Shown in pieces: positions 22,072-31,259 of a stretch of 64,000 nucleotides of DNA (positions are counted from its first letter, which is position 1; each line of letters starts with the position of its first letter). Under the pieces are notes generated by a model. It ran no database searches. It had not been told where the DNA came from and saw nothing but the letters and a program-made list of their open reading frames with translations. The position numbers and the translations under genes were made by a program. Origin of the DNA: Microbacterium murale (GTDB taxonomy: Bacteria; Actinomycetota; Actinomycetes; Actinomycetales; Microbacteriaceae); the NCBI RefSeq assembly GCF_014635185.1, contig NZ_BMCM01000001.1:1272166-1336165 (forward strand), read 5' to 3'.

Positions 22072-24924
22072 GTGACGGTTCCGACGGACAGCACGGCGAT
22101 GGTGGGTCGCGACGCCGACCTCGACGAGTTGCGGCGCGCCTTCGAACGGGCGGCCGGGGGCGAACCGTCGGCCGTACTCGTCGAGGGCGAAGCCGGCATC
22201 GGCAAGACGCGTCTGCTGAGGGAGTTCCTGACTGAGGTGGCCGTGGGTGCTGACGTCCATGTCGGTCGTTGCCTCGACCTCGGCACCGCCCGATCCGCGT
22301 ACGGACCGCTCATCAGCATCCTCCGATCGATCGTCGAACGGCTCGGCGTGGCCGACGCGCGCGCCGCAGTCGGTGTCGGCGCAGAGGCGCTGCGCATGCT
22401 CGTCCCCGAACTGGGCGATGGTGCGGCGCAGCGAGAGCTCACGAGTCCAGACGCGTTGCGCGGCGCGGTCATCACCCTGATCGAGGCCGCCGCCGAACGC
22501 GCCCCTCAGGTCCTCGTGGTCGAAGACGTGCATTGGACCGACGACTCCACGCTCGGCATGCTCTCCTTCCTGCTCCGGACTCTGCAGTCCGGCCGTGTGC
22601 TCATGGTCATCACCTGCCGCAGCGACGACGTGCGCCGCGGCGACGCCGTGAGCCGCTTCATCGCCGAGACGACGCGCGCACGGCTCATCGAACGGCTCCC
22701 GCTGCAGCGCCTGGATGAAGCCGCGACGCGGCTGCTGGTCGAACAGCTCTCCGGAGGCGCTCTCACCGAGGCCGCGCTGGAGCGCCTGATGGAACGAGCC
22801 GAAGGCGTGCCGTTCTTCATAGAAGAGGTCGCGTGCTGCGCGGCTGGGCCGCTGCCCGATTCGCTGCGAGACATGCTGCTCGTACGCTTCGATCAGCTCG
22901 ACGACGACGCCCGGCACGTCGTACGTGTCGCATCGGGTGCCGAAGGGATGCTGTCGCACACTCTGCTGGCCGAGCTCGCAGGTCTTCCTGACGAGCGATT
23001 CGACGACGCCATCCGCGGGGCGGTGCGGGGCGGCATCCTCTCCGTCGACGACGATCAGTACACCTTCCGGCACGCCCTGCTGCGCGAGGCCGTGCACGAT
23101 GATCTGTTGCCGGGGGAGCGCGCTCGACTGCACCGCGGGTACGCCGAGGCTCTCGAGAAGCGCGCCGCGTCGCTCGACCGGTGCGACCGCTCCTCGCTCG
23201 CCCATCACTGGCGTCTCGCTCAGGTGCCCGACCGTGCGCTCGTCGCATCAGTGGCGGCGATGCATGAGGCCAAAAACCGGTTCGCGTTCGCAACGGCGGC
23301 CCGCTTCGGAGAACTCGCCCTCGAACTGTGGGAACAGGTGCCGGATGCCGAGTCCACAGCCGGGTTGTCGCAAGTGCACCTGATGCGACAGATCGGGTCC
23401 ATCCTGCGCAATGCGGGCGAAGCGGAACGCGCGCTGTCCGTCGCCGAGCGCGCGCTCGACCTGATCGACGCCGATCCGCATGCCGATCCGGCCGAGCACG
23501 CGCGACTGCTGCGAGACAAGGCCCAGTTCCGCAGCAACCTCGGACTGCCGGGATCGACCGAGCTCTACGTGCAGGCCCTCGAGATCGTGGACGCCGCGCT
23601 CGACGATGATCGTCTGCGCGCCACGCTTCTCAATCAGATCGCCGGCAAGCACATGCTCGCATCGATGCCGCGTGAAGCGATCATCACGGCGACGCAGGCG
23701 CTCGAGATCGCGCAGCGCGTCGGTGATCCGTATGAGATCTCCGTCGCGCACAATCTCCGAGGCACGTGCCGGGCGTATCTGGGGCAGCTCGATGCGGCTT
23801 TCGCCGACTATCGCGAAGCAGCGCGGGTGGCATCGTTGAGCAACGGCGGGGCCGAGCTGCGCTACGGCGTCAACTACTCGGACATCCTGTCGCTGCTCGG
23901 ACGCCACCACGAGGCCTTCGAAGTGGCCGAGGCCGGCGTGGCGCGGGCGCGAGAACTCGGCGTCGAACGCGCAACGGGAACCCTCATGGTGCAGAACGTC
24001 GTCGAGCCGCTTCTCACACTCGGCGACATCGACGCCGTGACAGCGAGGTTGGCGGTGGTGCCGATCGGCAGGCCGCAGGTGCTCAACGATCAGTACGTCG
24101 TCCTCACCCGGATCCGGGTCCTCGCGTGGCAGGGCAAAGTCGATGAAGCCGAGCGTCTGCGCGAAGAGTGGATGCCCACGCTGCACCGCACCGGCGAACT
24201 CGAACGGCAGGCGTGGTACCGGATCATCGAGAACGACATCGCACTCGCCGTCGCCCGCGGGCAGTGGCCGGATGCCCTGGACTGCCTCGTCGCGATGACC
24301 AGGGATGACGGCTTCGTGCTGTTACACGCATATCGGCTGCTGCTCGAGTCGGGCTGGCTCGTCGCCGAGGTGCGTGCATCCGGTCAGTCCACCGAGGTGG
24401 CCGTGACAGCGATCCGCCGACTGTGGTCAGAGCTGCCGGCCGCCGTGCGCGCCGACGGCTGGGCGAGCATGCTCGACGCGATGCTCGACCCCTCGACGGA
24501 TGCGCTGCGGGCGGCGATCGATGCGTCCGAGCAGTACGACGTGCCCGCGATCATGCGCGGTGTCACGCGTCTCGAACTCGCCCGGTTGCTGGTCCGGGCC
24601 GGTGAGCGAGGCGAGGCGCAGGCCGTGCTGGCGGATGCGACGGCCGTGGCGCACGAGATCGGCCACGTGCCGCTTCAGAAGAGCATCGCCGCATTCGGTC
24701 GGGCGAGCGGGGTTGCTGCCGCCGATCGCGCTGCCGATGATCTGGAACTCACCGTCAGGGAGCGTCAGGTGCTCGAACTCGTCGCCGAAGGACTCAGCAA
24801 CCGGCAGATCGGCGAGCGGCTGTTCATCAGCGCCAAGACGGCGAGCGTGCACGTCTCGGCGATCCTGCGCAAGCTCGGCGTCGCGACGCGCACCGAGGCG
24901 GCATTGGTAGGCGCCAGGCACTGA
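22072..24924 (+). CDS. LuxR-family transcriptional regulator with AAA/STAND ATPase domain (LAL type)
   Basis: A 950-aa regulator. The N-terminal ATPase has Walker A GEAGIGKTRLLREF near residue 35 and Walker B VLVVEDVHWTDDS. A long central region of TPR-like helical repeats follows, then a C-terminal LuxR helix-turn-helix (ERQVLELVAEGLSNRQIGER). This architecture is shared with MalT and other large ATP-binding LuxR activators, which sense a ligand through the helical repeats. GTG at 22072 is preferred because its N-terminus leads straight into the VGRDADLDEL start of the domain; GTG or ATG further upstream is possible. Target genes are unknown. Confidence 0.85.
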   Translation: MTVPTDSTAMVGRDADLDELRRAFERAAGGEPSAVLVEGEAGIGKTRLLREFLTEVAVGADVHVGRCLDLGTARSAYGPLISILRSIVERLGVADARAAVGVGAEALRMLVPELGDGAAQRELTSPDALRGAVITLIEAAAERAPQVLVVEDVHWTDDSTLGMLSFLLRTLQSGRVLMVITCRSDDVRRGDAVSRFIAETTRARLIERLPLQRLDEAATRLLVEQLSGGALTEAALERLMERAEGVPFFIEEVACCAAGPLPDSLRDMLLVRFDQLDDDARHVVRVASGAEGMLSHTLLAELAGLPDERFDDAIRGAVRGGILSVDDDQYTFRHALLREAVHDDLLPGERARLHRGYAEALEKRAASLDRCDRSSLAHHWRLAQVPDRALVASVAAMHEAKNRFAFATAARFGELALELWEQVPDAESTAGLSQVHLMRQIGSILRNAGEAERALSVAERALDLIDADPHADPAEHARLLRDKAQFRSNLGLPGSTELYVQALEIVDAALDDDRLRATLLNQIAGKHMLASMPREAIITATQALEIAQRVGDPYEISVAHNLRGTCRAYLGQLDAAFADYREAARVASLSNGGAELRYGVNYSDILSLLGRHHEAFEVAEAGVARARELGVERATGTLMVQNVVEPLLTLGDIDAVTARLAVVPIGRPQVLNDQYVVLTRIRVLAWQGKVDEAERLREEWMPTLHRTGELERQAWYRIIENDIALAVARGQWPDALDCLVAMTRDDGFVLLHAYRLLLESGWLVAEVRASGQSTEVAVTAIRRLWSELPAAVRADGWASMLDAMLDPSTDALRAAIDASEQYDVPAIMRGVTRLELARLLVRAGERGEAQAVLADATAVAHEIGHVPLQKSIAAFGRASGVAAADRAADDLELTVRERQVLELVAEGLSNRQIGERLFISAKTASVHVSAILRKLGVATRTEAALVGARH

Positions 24925-24954
24925 ACGGCGTAACAAATCTCGAGGAATAAAGAT

Positions 24955-24973
24955 ATAGGTTAGGCTCTCCTAA
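24955..24973 (+). promoter_or_regulatory. IdeR/DtxR iron box abutting the start of the second siderophore operon
   Basis: ATAGGTTAGGCTCTCCTAA matches the IdeR consensus at 16 of 19 positions. It ends one base before the GTG at 24975. The hexamer TATAGG at 24954-24959 may be the -10 element, which would put the transcription start at or next to the start codon. Transcription should be blocked by iron-loaded IdeR. Confidence 0.85.
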
Positions 24974-24974
24974 C

Positions 24975-25814
24975 GTGAGCTCAGATCTTCTTCGCACCTC
25001 CGAGGGTGTCCTCCGTGGCGAGAATCTGGCGCTGGGTTACCGCAAGGACCGCGTCGTGCACGACGTGTCCCTGCAGCTCCGCCCCGGTGCTGTCACCGCC
25101 CTCATCGGCCCGAACGGAAGCGGCAAATCGACCGTGCTGCGGGCGCTCGCCCGGCTCCATCCTGTCGATGGCGGCACGGTCCACGTCGGCGCCTCCGAAG
25201 CACGGGCGCTTTCGGCCCGCGAGTTCGCGCGCACCGTCGCGATGCTGTCGCAGTCGAGGCCGCATCCATCCGGCCTCGAGATCCGCGATGTCGTCGCGTT
25301 CGGACGGCACCCGCATCGCGCGCGCTTCTCCGGGGTGAGCGATGCCGATCGCGCGGCCATCGACAGTGCATTGGCACTGGCCGGCCTCGTCGATATGGCT
25401 CACCGTGCCGTGGACGAACTCTCCGGCGGAGAACTGCAGCGCGTGTGGCTCGCGACGTGTCTTGCTCAGGACACCGGCATCCTGCTCCTGGACGAGCCGA
25501 CCAACCATCTCGACCTGCGCTATCAGATCGAGACTCTCGACCTGGTCCGCGATCTCGCCGATCGGGGCACGGCACTGGGCGTGGTTCTCCACGATCTCGG
25601 GCACGCGGCCTCCGTCGCAGACGAGGTCATCCTGCTGCACAACGGTCGGGTCCGCGCCAGCGGCCTTCCCTCTGAAGTACTCACCTCCGAGAATCTCTCC
25701 GAGGTGTACGGACTGCACATCGACACCGTCGTCGACGAAGACACAGGGCACGTCCGCGTACTGCCGCGCGGGCGGCACCAGCAGCGGCGTCTCGTCGACG
25801 CATCGATGTCATGA
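24975..25814 (+). CDS. Iron-siderophore ABC transporter ATP-binding protein (FepC-like)
   Basis: A 279-aa ATPase. Walker A GPNGSGKST, then AMLSQSRPHPSGLEIRDVV, signature LSGGELQRVWLATCLAQ, Walker B ILLLDEPTNHLD and H-loop LHDLG place it in the FepC/FhuC group. GTG at 24975 has no Shine-Dalgarno sequence because the IdeR box occupies that position, which suggests a leaderless mRNA. It comes first in the operon, unlike the 4095 locus where the binding protein is first. The next gene begins 26 bp after its stop. Confidence 0.9.
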   Translation: MSSDLLRTSEGVLRGENLALGYRKDRVVHDVSLQLRPGAVTALIGPNGSGKSTVLRALARLHPVDGGTVHVGASEARALSAREFARTVAMLSQSRPHPSGLEIRDVVAFGRHPHRARFSGVSDADRAAIDSALALAGLVDMAHRAVDELSGGELQRVWLATCLAQDTGILLLDEPTNHLDLRYQIETLDLVRDLADRGTALGVVLHDLGHAASVADEVILLHNGRVRASGLPSEVLTSENLSEVYGLHIDTVVDEDTGHVRVLPRGRHQQRRLVDASMS

Positions 25815-25840
25815 ACACAGGACGAGTGAACAGAGGAAGC

Positions 25841-26872
25841 ATGAAGAAGACCCCGATCATCGCGCTCGCGACCGCCGGCATCCTGGTGCTGGCGCTGTCC
25901 GGATGCGGCACCACTGACGTCGCCGCGCAGGACACCGCCGCGCCGGAATCCGTGGCGAGTGAGGACTGCGCTGCGGATGAGACCACCACCTCGACCGATC
26001 CGGTCACGCTGACCGACGATTTCGGACGCACGGTCGAGTTGGAAAAGCCCGCCGAGCGCGTCGCCGTGCTCGAGTGGCAGCAGATCGAAGACACCTTGAC
26101 CCTGTGCGTGACGCCGGTCGCCGTGGCGGATGCCGAGGGTTACACGACCTGGGACACCGCAGAGGCGCTTCCCGAGGGCGTGGTCGATGTCGGCACGCGG
26201 CAGGAGCCGAACCTCGACGCGCTGTTCGCGACGAACCCCGACCTCGTGATCGTCGAGGCGACCGGTGCCGACGACGAGATCATCTCCCAGCTCGAGGCCT
26301 ACGACGTGCCGGTGATCGCCACGATCGGCGCTGATGCCGCCGACCCGATCGCGAAGATGCTCGCCACGTTCGACCTGATCGCCGAGGCCACCGGGCGTGA
26401 AGAGCGCGCCGACGTCGTGAAGGACGAGTTCGACGCCTACCTCGCAGATGCCAAGGGCGCGCTCGCGGACGCCGACCTGCCCACCACCGACTTCGTGTTC
26501 TTCGACGGCTGGATCGACGGTGGCAACGTCGCACTTCGGCCCTTCGGACAGGGATCGCTGATCGGCGAGCTGGGCGAGGAGCTCGGTCTCACGAATGCGT
26601 GGACCGGCGAGGTCGACGCGGCGTACGGCCTCGGTCAGACCGACATCGAGGGCATGCTCGCCGTCGGCGACGCCACCCTGCTGCACACCGGCACCGTGGG
26701 CGACGACTCGGACGAGTTCCTCGCAGCCCTCGACGGCAACAGCATCTGGAAGACCGTGCCGGCCGTGGCGGAGGAGCGCATCTACAGCTTCCCGGCGGGT
26801 ATCTGGACCTTCGGCGGCCCCCGCTCGGCGCAGCAGATCATCGACGCGTACGTCGCGGCACTGAGCAAGTGA
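25841..26872 (+). CDS. Iron-siderophore ABC transporter substrate-binding lipoprotein
   Basis: A 343-aa binding lipoprotein with signal peptide and lipobox LSGC (Cys at residue 22) and the FecB/FhuD-like core TLTDDFGRTVELEKPAERVAVLEWQ. ATG at 25841 follows AGAGGAAGC; an in-frame ATG at 25811 overlaps the ATPase stop but would extend the signal peptide abnormally. It delivers ferric siderophore to the fused permease downstream. Sequence similarity to the 4095 protein is visibly low, suggesting a different siderophore. Confidence 0.9.
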   Translation: MKKTPIIALATAGILVLALSGCGTTDVAAQDTAAPESVASEDCAADETTTSTDPVTLTDDFGRTVELEKPAERVAVLEWQQIEDTLTLCVTPVAVADAEGYTTWDTAEALPEGVVDVGTRQEPNLDALFATNPDLVIVEATGADDEIISQLEAYDVPVIATIGADAADPIAKMLATFDLIAEATGREERADVVKDEFDAYLADAKGALADADLPTTDFVFFDGWIDGGNVALRPFGQGSLIGELGEELGLTNAWTGEVDAAYGLGQTDIEGMLAVGDATLLHTGTVGDDSDEFLAALDGNSIWKTVPAVAEERIYSFPAGIWTFGGPRSAQQIIDAYVAALSK

Positions 26873-26882
26873 CGCTGAACCA

Positions 26883-28934
26883 GTGACGCTAACCGAGGCG
26901 CGCGGCACCCAGGCGGAGGCGCCGGCCGCTCCCGTCCGCCGCGCCGCGCGCCTCGGCGCGGTGGGTGCGCTGATCGCCCTCGCCGTACTTCTCGTCCTCG
27001 CTGCGCTGTGGCACCTCACGCAGGGCACGAGTGGGGCGGTCTTCGCCGACGAGACGGTGCTGTGGGGGTCGCGGATCCCGCGTCTCGCCGCCGGCGTCAC
27101 GGTCGGCGTCGCGCTGGGCGTCGCCGGCACCCTGCTGCAGTCGCTGTCGCGCAATGCGCTCGCATCACCCGACACGCTCGGTGTGACGGCCGGCTCGTAT
27201 CTGGCTGTCACCGTGATCGCCGCGTTCGGCATCGCACTGCCGATCTGGGCATCGGGGACAGTGGCCTTCATCGGCGGTCTCGTCGGCGCCGTGATCGTGC
27301 TCGGCCTTGCCGGCGGTGCGGCGTCGTCGACCACACGGCTCGTGCTCGCCGGCTCCGCACTGGCGATGGCCTTCCAGGCCGGATCGTCCACGCTGCTCAT
27401 CCTGTTCTCCGAGGAGACCAAGGGGCTGCTGGCCTGGGGGAGCGGTTCGCTGACGCAGCTCAAACTGGACGCCTTCCTGCAGGCGGCCCCGGTCGTCGTG
27501 CTCGTGCTGGCGGCCTCTCTGCTGCTCGCCCGCCGGTTCGACGTGCTGGCTCTCGGCGATGACACCGCCTCCTCCCTCGGCATCCCGATCCGTTCGACGC
27601 GGGCCATCGGCATCCTCTTCGGCGTCGCGCTGACCGCCGTCTCGGTCACGCTCGCCGGCCCGCTCGGCTTCGTCGGGCTGTGCGCCCCTGTCCTCGCGCG
27701 GCTGCTCACCCGTGTCGTCCCAGGGCTCAGTCGTCACATCCTCCTCCTCCCGGCATCCGGGCTCATCGGTGCGCTCGTCGTGATCGTTTCGGATGCCGTC
27801 CTCAGGGCGATCCTCGGCGCGGAGCAGGCGATCAGCATCCCCACCGGTGTGGCCACGACGCTGCTCGGCGCGCTCGTGCTCGTGCTCATGGCGCGGCGCC
27901 TGCGCGATGCCGGCCCCACCAGAGAGCCCCCGAAGGTGCGCTTCGGCGTGCGGAGCGTTGCCCGTTTCCGGCTCGTGCTCGTGATCGCAGGGGTCGCAGT
28001 GGTCGCCATCGGACTGGTCGGACTGTTGCTCGGGCACACCGCGCTGCTCACCGGCGACGTGATGCTGTGGCTGCAGGGACAGGCTCCGCCGCAGATCGCC
28101 TTCGCGCTCTCCGAACGTGCACCGCGCGTCGCAGCGGCGATGTGCGCCGGCGCCGCCCTCGCCCTCGCCGGAACCCTCATCCAGGCCGTCAGCCGCAACC
28201 CGCTCGCCGATCCTGGCATCCTCGGAGTGACGGGCGGTGCGGGCCTGGGTGCCGTGATCATCGTGACCAGCGCTGTCGCCTCCACCGCAGGCATGATCGC
28301 GGCTGCTGTCGTCGGCGCGCTGCTCGCCTTCGCGCTCGTGTACCTGCTCGCCTGGCGGGGTGGCCTGAACGCCGACCGCTTCATACTCATCGGCATCGGC
28401 GTCTCGTACGGCGCCTCGGCGCTGACCACGTTCCTGCTGCTGCGCGCCAACCCGTGGGACACCCCGAAGATCTACACCTGGCTCTCCGGCACGACCTATG
28501 GGCGCGTCTGGGAGCAGGTCATCCCCGTCGCCATCGTGCTGATCATCGCCCTGCCGCTCGCCTTCGCGGTGCGCCGCGAGGCCGACGTGCTCGCGCTCGA
28601 CGAGGACACCCCGCGCCTGATCGGCATCGGCGTCGAACGCACGCGCATGATCATGCTCATCGCCGCGGCGGTGCTGGCCGCGCTCAGCGTCACGGCGGTC
28701 GGCGTGATCGGCTTTGTCGGGCTCGTCGCCCCTCACGCCGCCCGCGCACTGGTCGGCTCCCGGCACACTCGGGTGATCCCGGTCGCGGTGCTGCTGGGCG
28801 CGCTGCTGGTGGGTGCCGCCGACACGATCGGCCGCACGATCATCGCGCCCGAGCAGCTGCCGGCCGGTCTCGTCGTCGCGCTGCTGGGCGCGCCGTACTT
28901 CGTGTGGCTGCTCTGGCGCTCGCGCGACACGTGA
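26883..28934 (+). CDS. Fused double FecCD permease (FhuB-like) for iron-siderophore import
   Basis: A 683-aa protein made of two FecCD permease domains in tandem. Domain 1 spans about residues 25-340 (RIPRLAAGVTVGVALGVAGT, GPLGFVGLCAPVLARLL). Domain 2 spans about 360-680 (ERAPRVAAAMCAGAALALAG, SRNPLADPGILGVTGGAG, GVIGFVGLVAPHAARALVG). Together they provide the whole transmembrane channel in one chain, as in E. coli FhuB. GTG at 26883 follows closely on the binding-protein stop; the sequence GTGACGCT is duplicated at 26869 and 26883. Its stop is only one base from the converging kdpE stop. Confidence 0.9.
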   Translation: MTLTEARGTQAEAPAAPVRRAARLGAVGALIALAVLLVLAALWHLTQGTSGAVFADETVLWGSRIPRLAAGVTVGVALGVAGTLLQSLSRNALASPDTLGVTAGSYLAVTVIAAFGIALPIWASGTVAFIGGLVGAVIVLGLAGGAASSTTRLVLAGSALAMAFQAGSSTLLILFSEETKGLLAWGSGSLTQLKLDAFLQAAPVVVLVLAASLLLARRFDVLALGDDTASSLGIPIRSTRAIGILFGVALTAVSVTLAGPLGFVGLCAPVLARLLTRVVPGLSRHILLLPASGLIGALVVIVSDAVLRAILGAEQAISIPTGVATTLLGALVLVLMARRLRDAGPTREPPKVRFGVRSVARFRLVLVIAGVAVVAIGLVGLLLGHTALLTGDVMLWLQGQAPPQIAFALSERAPRVAAAMCAGAALALAGTLIQAVSRNPLADPGILGVTGGAGLGAVIIVTSAVASTAGMIAAAVVGALLAFALVYLLAWRGGLNADRFILIGIGVSYGASALTTFLLLRANPWDTPKIYTWLSGTTYGRVWEQVIPVAIVLIIALPLAFAVRREADVLALDEDTPRLIGIGVERTRMIMLIAAAVLAALSVTAVGVIGFVGLVAPHAARALVGSRHTRVIPVAVLLGALLVGAADTIGRTIIAPEQLPAGLVVALLGAPYFVWLLWRSRDT

Positions 28935-28935
28935 C

Positions 28936-29607
28936 TCAGAGCACCAGCCGGTAGCCCATTCCCGACTCGGTCAGCAGATGCGCAGGCTCAGCGGGCGACG
29001 CCTCGAGCTTCTTGCGCAGCTGCGACATGTACAGCCGCAGGTAGCCGGAGTCGGACACCTGCTCGCTGCCCCAGATCCCCTTCAGCAGGTCCTGGCGGGT
29101 GACGAGGGCGCCTGGGTTGCGGGCGAGGTGCTCCAGCATCCGCCACTCGGTCGGAGTCAGGTGCACCCTGGCGCCGGAGCGGGTCACGGCTTTGGCGGCC
29201 AGGTCGATCACGACGTCGCCGAAGCGCACGGTCGACTCGCCGGTCGCGGGCGCAGCGCGGCGCGACAACGCCCGCAGCCGCGCGAGCAACTCATCGACCT
29301 GGAAGGGTTTCGTGACGAAGTCGTCCGCGCCGGCGTCGAGGGCCTCCACCTTGTCCGCCGAGCCGGTGCGACCGGAGACCACGATGATGGGCGCCGTCGT
29401 CCAGCCGCGCAGGGCATGGATCACCTCGATGCCGTCGAGTCTGGGCATCCCGAGATCGAGAAGGATGATGTCAGGGTGGGTCTGCGCGGCGGCGGCGATC
29501 GCGGCGGCACCGTCTGCGGCCGCCACGATGTCGTAGCCGTGCGCCGCAAGGGTGATCCGGAGTGCGCGCACCATCTGCGGATCGTCGTCGGCGATGAGCA
29601 GCTTCAC
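28936..29607 (-). CDS. kdpE: Response regulator KdpE
   Basis: A 223-aa OmpR/PhoB-type response regulator. The receiver domain has the acidic triad at Asp7-Asp9, phospho-acceptor Asp51 in LLDLGMP and Lys in VTKPF. The winged-helix DNA-binding domain spans about residues 125-223 (LTPTEWRMLEHLARNPGALV). The DLLKGIWG and SGYLRLYMSQLRKKLE signatures are those of KdpE. It overlaps the kinase gene by 4 bp. It is predicted to control potassium uptake genes; no kdpFABC is in the window, and the nearby kimA-like gene carries the same upstream repeat as this operon. Confidence 0.88.
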   Translation of the reverse strand: MKLLIADDDPQMVRALRITLAAHGYDIVAAADGAAAIAAAAQTHPDIILLDLGMPRLDGIEVIHALRGWTTAPIIVVSGRTGSADKVEALDAGADDFVTKPFQVDELLARLRALSRRAAPATGESTVRFGDVVIDLAAKAVTRSGARVHLTPTEWRMLEHLARNPGALVTRQDLLKGIWGSEQVSDSGYLRLYMSQLRKKLEASPAEPAHLLTESGMGYRLVL

Positions 29608-31094
29608 TCCGCCTCCTGGATGTCGGACTCGCCAGCGGCCAGCGGCAGGGAGATGACCATCGTGAGGCCGCCACCGGGGGTGTCCTCCGGAGTCAGGCTA
29701 CCGCCCATCCCCTCCGTGAAGCCCTTCGAGAGGGCGAGTCCCAGGCCGAGTCCGGTCGTGTTGTCGGTGTCGCCGTAGCGCTGGAACGGCTGGAAGATGC
29801 TGCTCTGGCGTTCAGTTGGCACGCCCTCGCCGCGATCGATGATGCGGATCTCGGCCCGCTCTCCCACGAGGTGCGCTGCGACAGTGACACGACTGCCTTC
29901 AGGTGAATGCGCGAGCGCATTCGCGAGCAGATTCACGAGAACCCTCTGCAGCAGCACCGGATCAGCATGCAGCCCCGGAAGGTCCGGATCCAGGGCGAGT
30001 GCGACGTCATCCGGACCGAGACGAAGTTCGTCGAGCGCGGACAGGATGCTGGCTTCCGCGTCGACTCGGGTGGCCGAGACAGCGAGCACTCCCGCTTGCA
30101 CTCTGCTGACATCCAGCAGGTCGGTGATCAGCCTGGACAGCGTCGACAGACTCTCGTCGGCGGTGGCCAGTAGTTCTTCACGATCGGGTTCCGAGAGCCC
30201 ATGCACTCCGCGCAGCCCGCCGATGGCGGCGACGGCTGCGGAGAGCGGACGACGAAGATCGTGACTGAGTGCGGACAGCAGAGCGCTGCGCACTCGGTCG
30301 GTCTCCGCGAGTGTCTTCGCCTCGCCGGCGGTGGCGCTGAGGTCGGTGTGTTCGATCGCGGCAGACAGTTGTGCCACGATCACCTCGACCAATCGACGTG
30401 ACGGTGCATCGAGCGGTCCGCCGTGCAGTTCCAGGAAGGCACGTGGGCCACTGCCCGAGCTCCATCCGACCGGAATCGTGGTCTCTCGGCCATCGCGGAC
30501 AGGTTCACCATCGCGGGCGAGGACCTCGCCGTCAGCGCCGACGAGCCGTACGCCGCTCAATCCGAACGCCTCGCGGGTGCGGGTGATGAGTGCGAGCACG
30601 GCGCTATCGCCGCGGAGCACGTTGCCGGCGACGGAGACGAGCAGCTCAGCCTCCGCCGTGGCGCGGCGGGCGGCGCGAGCGCGGTTGGCGGCCTGGACGA
30701 CGATGAGCCCCACCAGCACCGCGATGATCACGTACAGCGCGAGAGCGACGATATGAAGCGGGTGGTCGATCGCGATCGTGAACACAGGGGCCACGAACAG
30801 CAGATCGAGTGTGACTCCGGAGAGCACCGCCGTGAACACAGCGGGCCGCAGCCCGCCGATGATCGCGACGACGACAACCAGAAGCTGAAATGACAGCACC
30901 TCGTAAGTGATCGACTCCTGGCTGCGCAGGGCGAACAACAGCCATGAGAGAAGGGGTCCCGCGATGACGGCAGTGGCGAATCCGGCGACCTCGCGCCGCC
31001 AGCCGAGGGCGCCGGTACCGAGGCCGCTGGATCGGGGACTCGGCAGTGGCACGCCCGTCGAGGCGGCGGTGTCCGGCATCCGTTCAGCGCTCAT
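29604..31094 (-). CDS. kdpD: Sensor histidine kinase KdpD, short form lacking the N-terminal KdpD and Usp domains
   Basis: A 496-aa membrane kinase. After about 35 residues it enters the DUF4118 four-helix membrane domain (about 35-145). A GAF-like region follows (RTREAFGLSGVRLVGADGEV), then HisKA with the phospho-accepting His in LSHDLRRPLS, and the ATPase domain with LVNLLANALAHSPEGS, DRGEGVP and GLGLGLALSKGF. Full-length KdpD is about 850-900 aa; here the cytoplasmic KdpD/universal-stress sensor part is missing and there is no open frame upstream to supply it. Signal input must therefore go through the membrane or GAF regions. Confidence 0.85.
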   Translation of the reverse strand: MSAERMPDTAASTGVPLPSPRSSGLGTGALGWRREVAGFATAVIAGPLLSWLLFALRSQESITYEVLSFQLLVVVVAIIGGLRPAVFTAVLSGVTLDLLFVAPVFTIAIDHPLHIVALALYVIIAVLVGLIVVQAANRARAARRATAEAELLVSVAGNVLRGDSAVLALITRTREAFGLSGVRLVGADGEVLARDGEPVRDGRETTIPVGWSSGSGPRAFLELHGGPLDAPSRRLVEVIVAQLSAAIEHTDLSATAGEAKTLAETDRVRSALLSALSHDLRRPLSAAVAAIGGLRGVHGLSEPDREELLATADESLSTLSRLITDLLDVSRVQAGVLAVSATRVDAEASILSALDELRLGPDDVALALDPDLPGLHADPVLLQRVLVNLLANALAHSPEGSRVTVAAHLVGERAEIRIIDRGEGVPTERQSSIFQPFQRYGDTDNTTGLGLGLALSKGFTEGMGGSLTPEDTPGGGLTMVISLPLAAGESDIQEAE

Positions 31095-31196
31095 GATCCT
31101 CCGTTCCCTGCATCCTCTGCTTCCGGGATCGGCCGGATCTCGGAGGAATCGAGCAGCCAGGGAACGACATTACGCGCAAACGCAGCGCAGGCGCGG

Positions 31197-31250
31197 AATC
31201 CTCACGCAATCCATACGGACCGGCGCTGAACGCTCGCGGAATGCTTACGA
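31197..31250 (-). promoter_or_regulatory. Candidate KdpE box upstream of kdpDE: two abutting 11-bp repeats plus a third
   Basis: Read on the plus strand, AATCCTCACGC (31197-31207) is followed without a gap by AATCCATACGG (31208-31218). A third copy, AATGCTTACGA, is at 31240-31250. The same 11-mer pattern is repeated five times upstream of the kimA-like gene. Head-to-tail 11-bp repeats are the usual binding architecture of OmpR/PhoB-type regulators. Confidence 0.65.
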
Positions 31251-31259
31251 CTGCATGGG

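Noticed and set aside
25523-27709. A 728-codon minus-strand open frame over the second siderophore locus
   Set aside because: Shadow of the ATPase, binding protein and permease; serine/arginine-rich with no recognisable domain.
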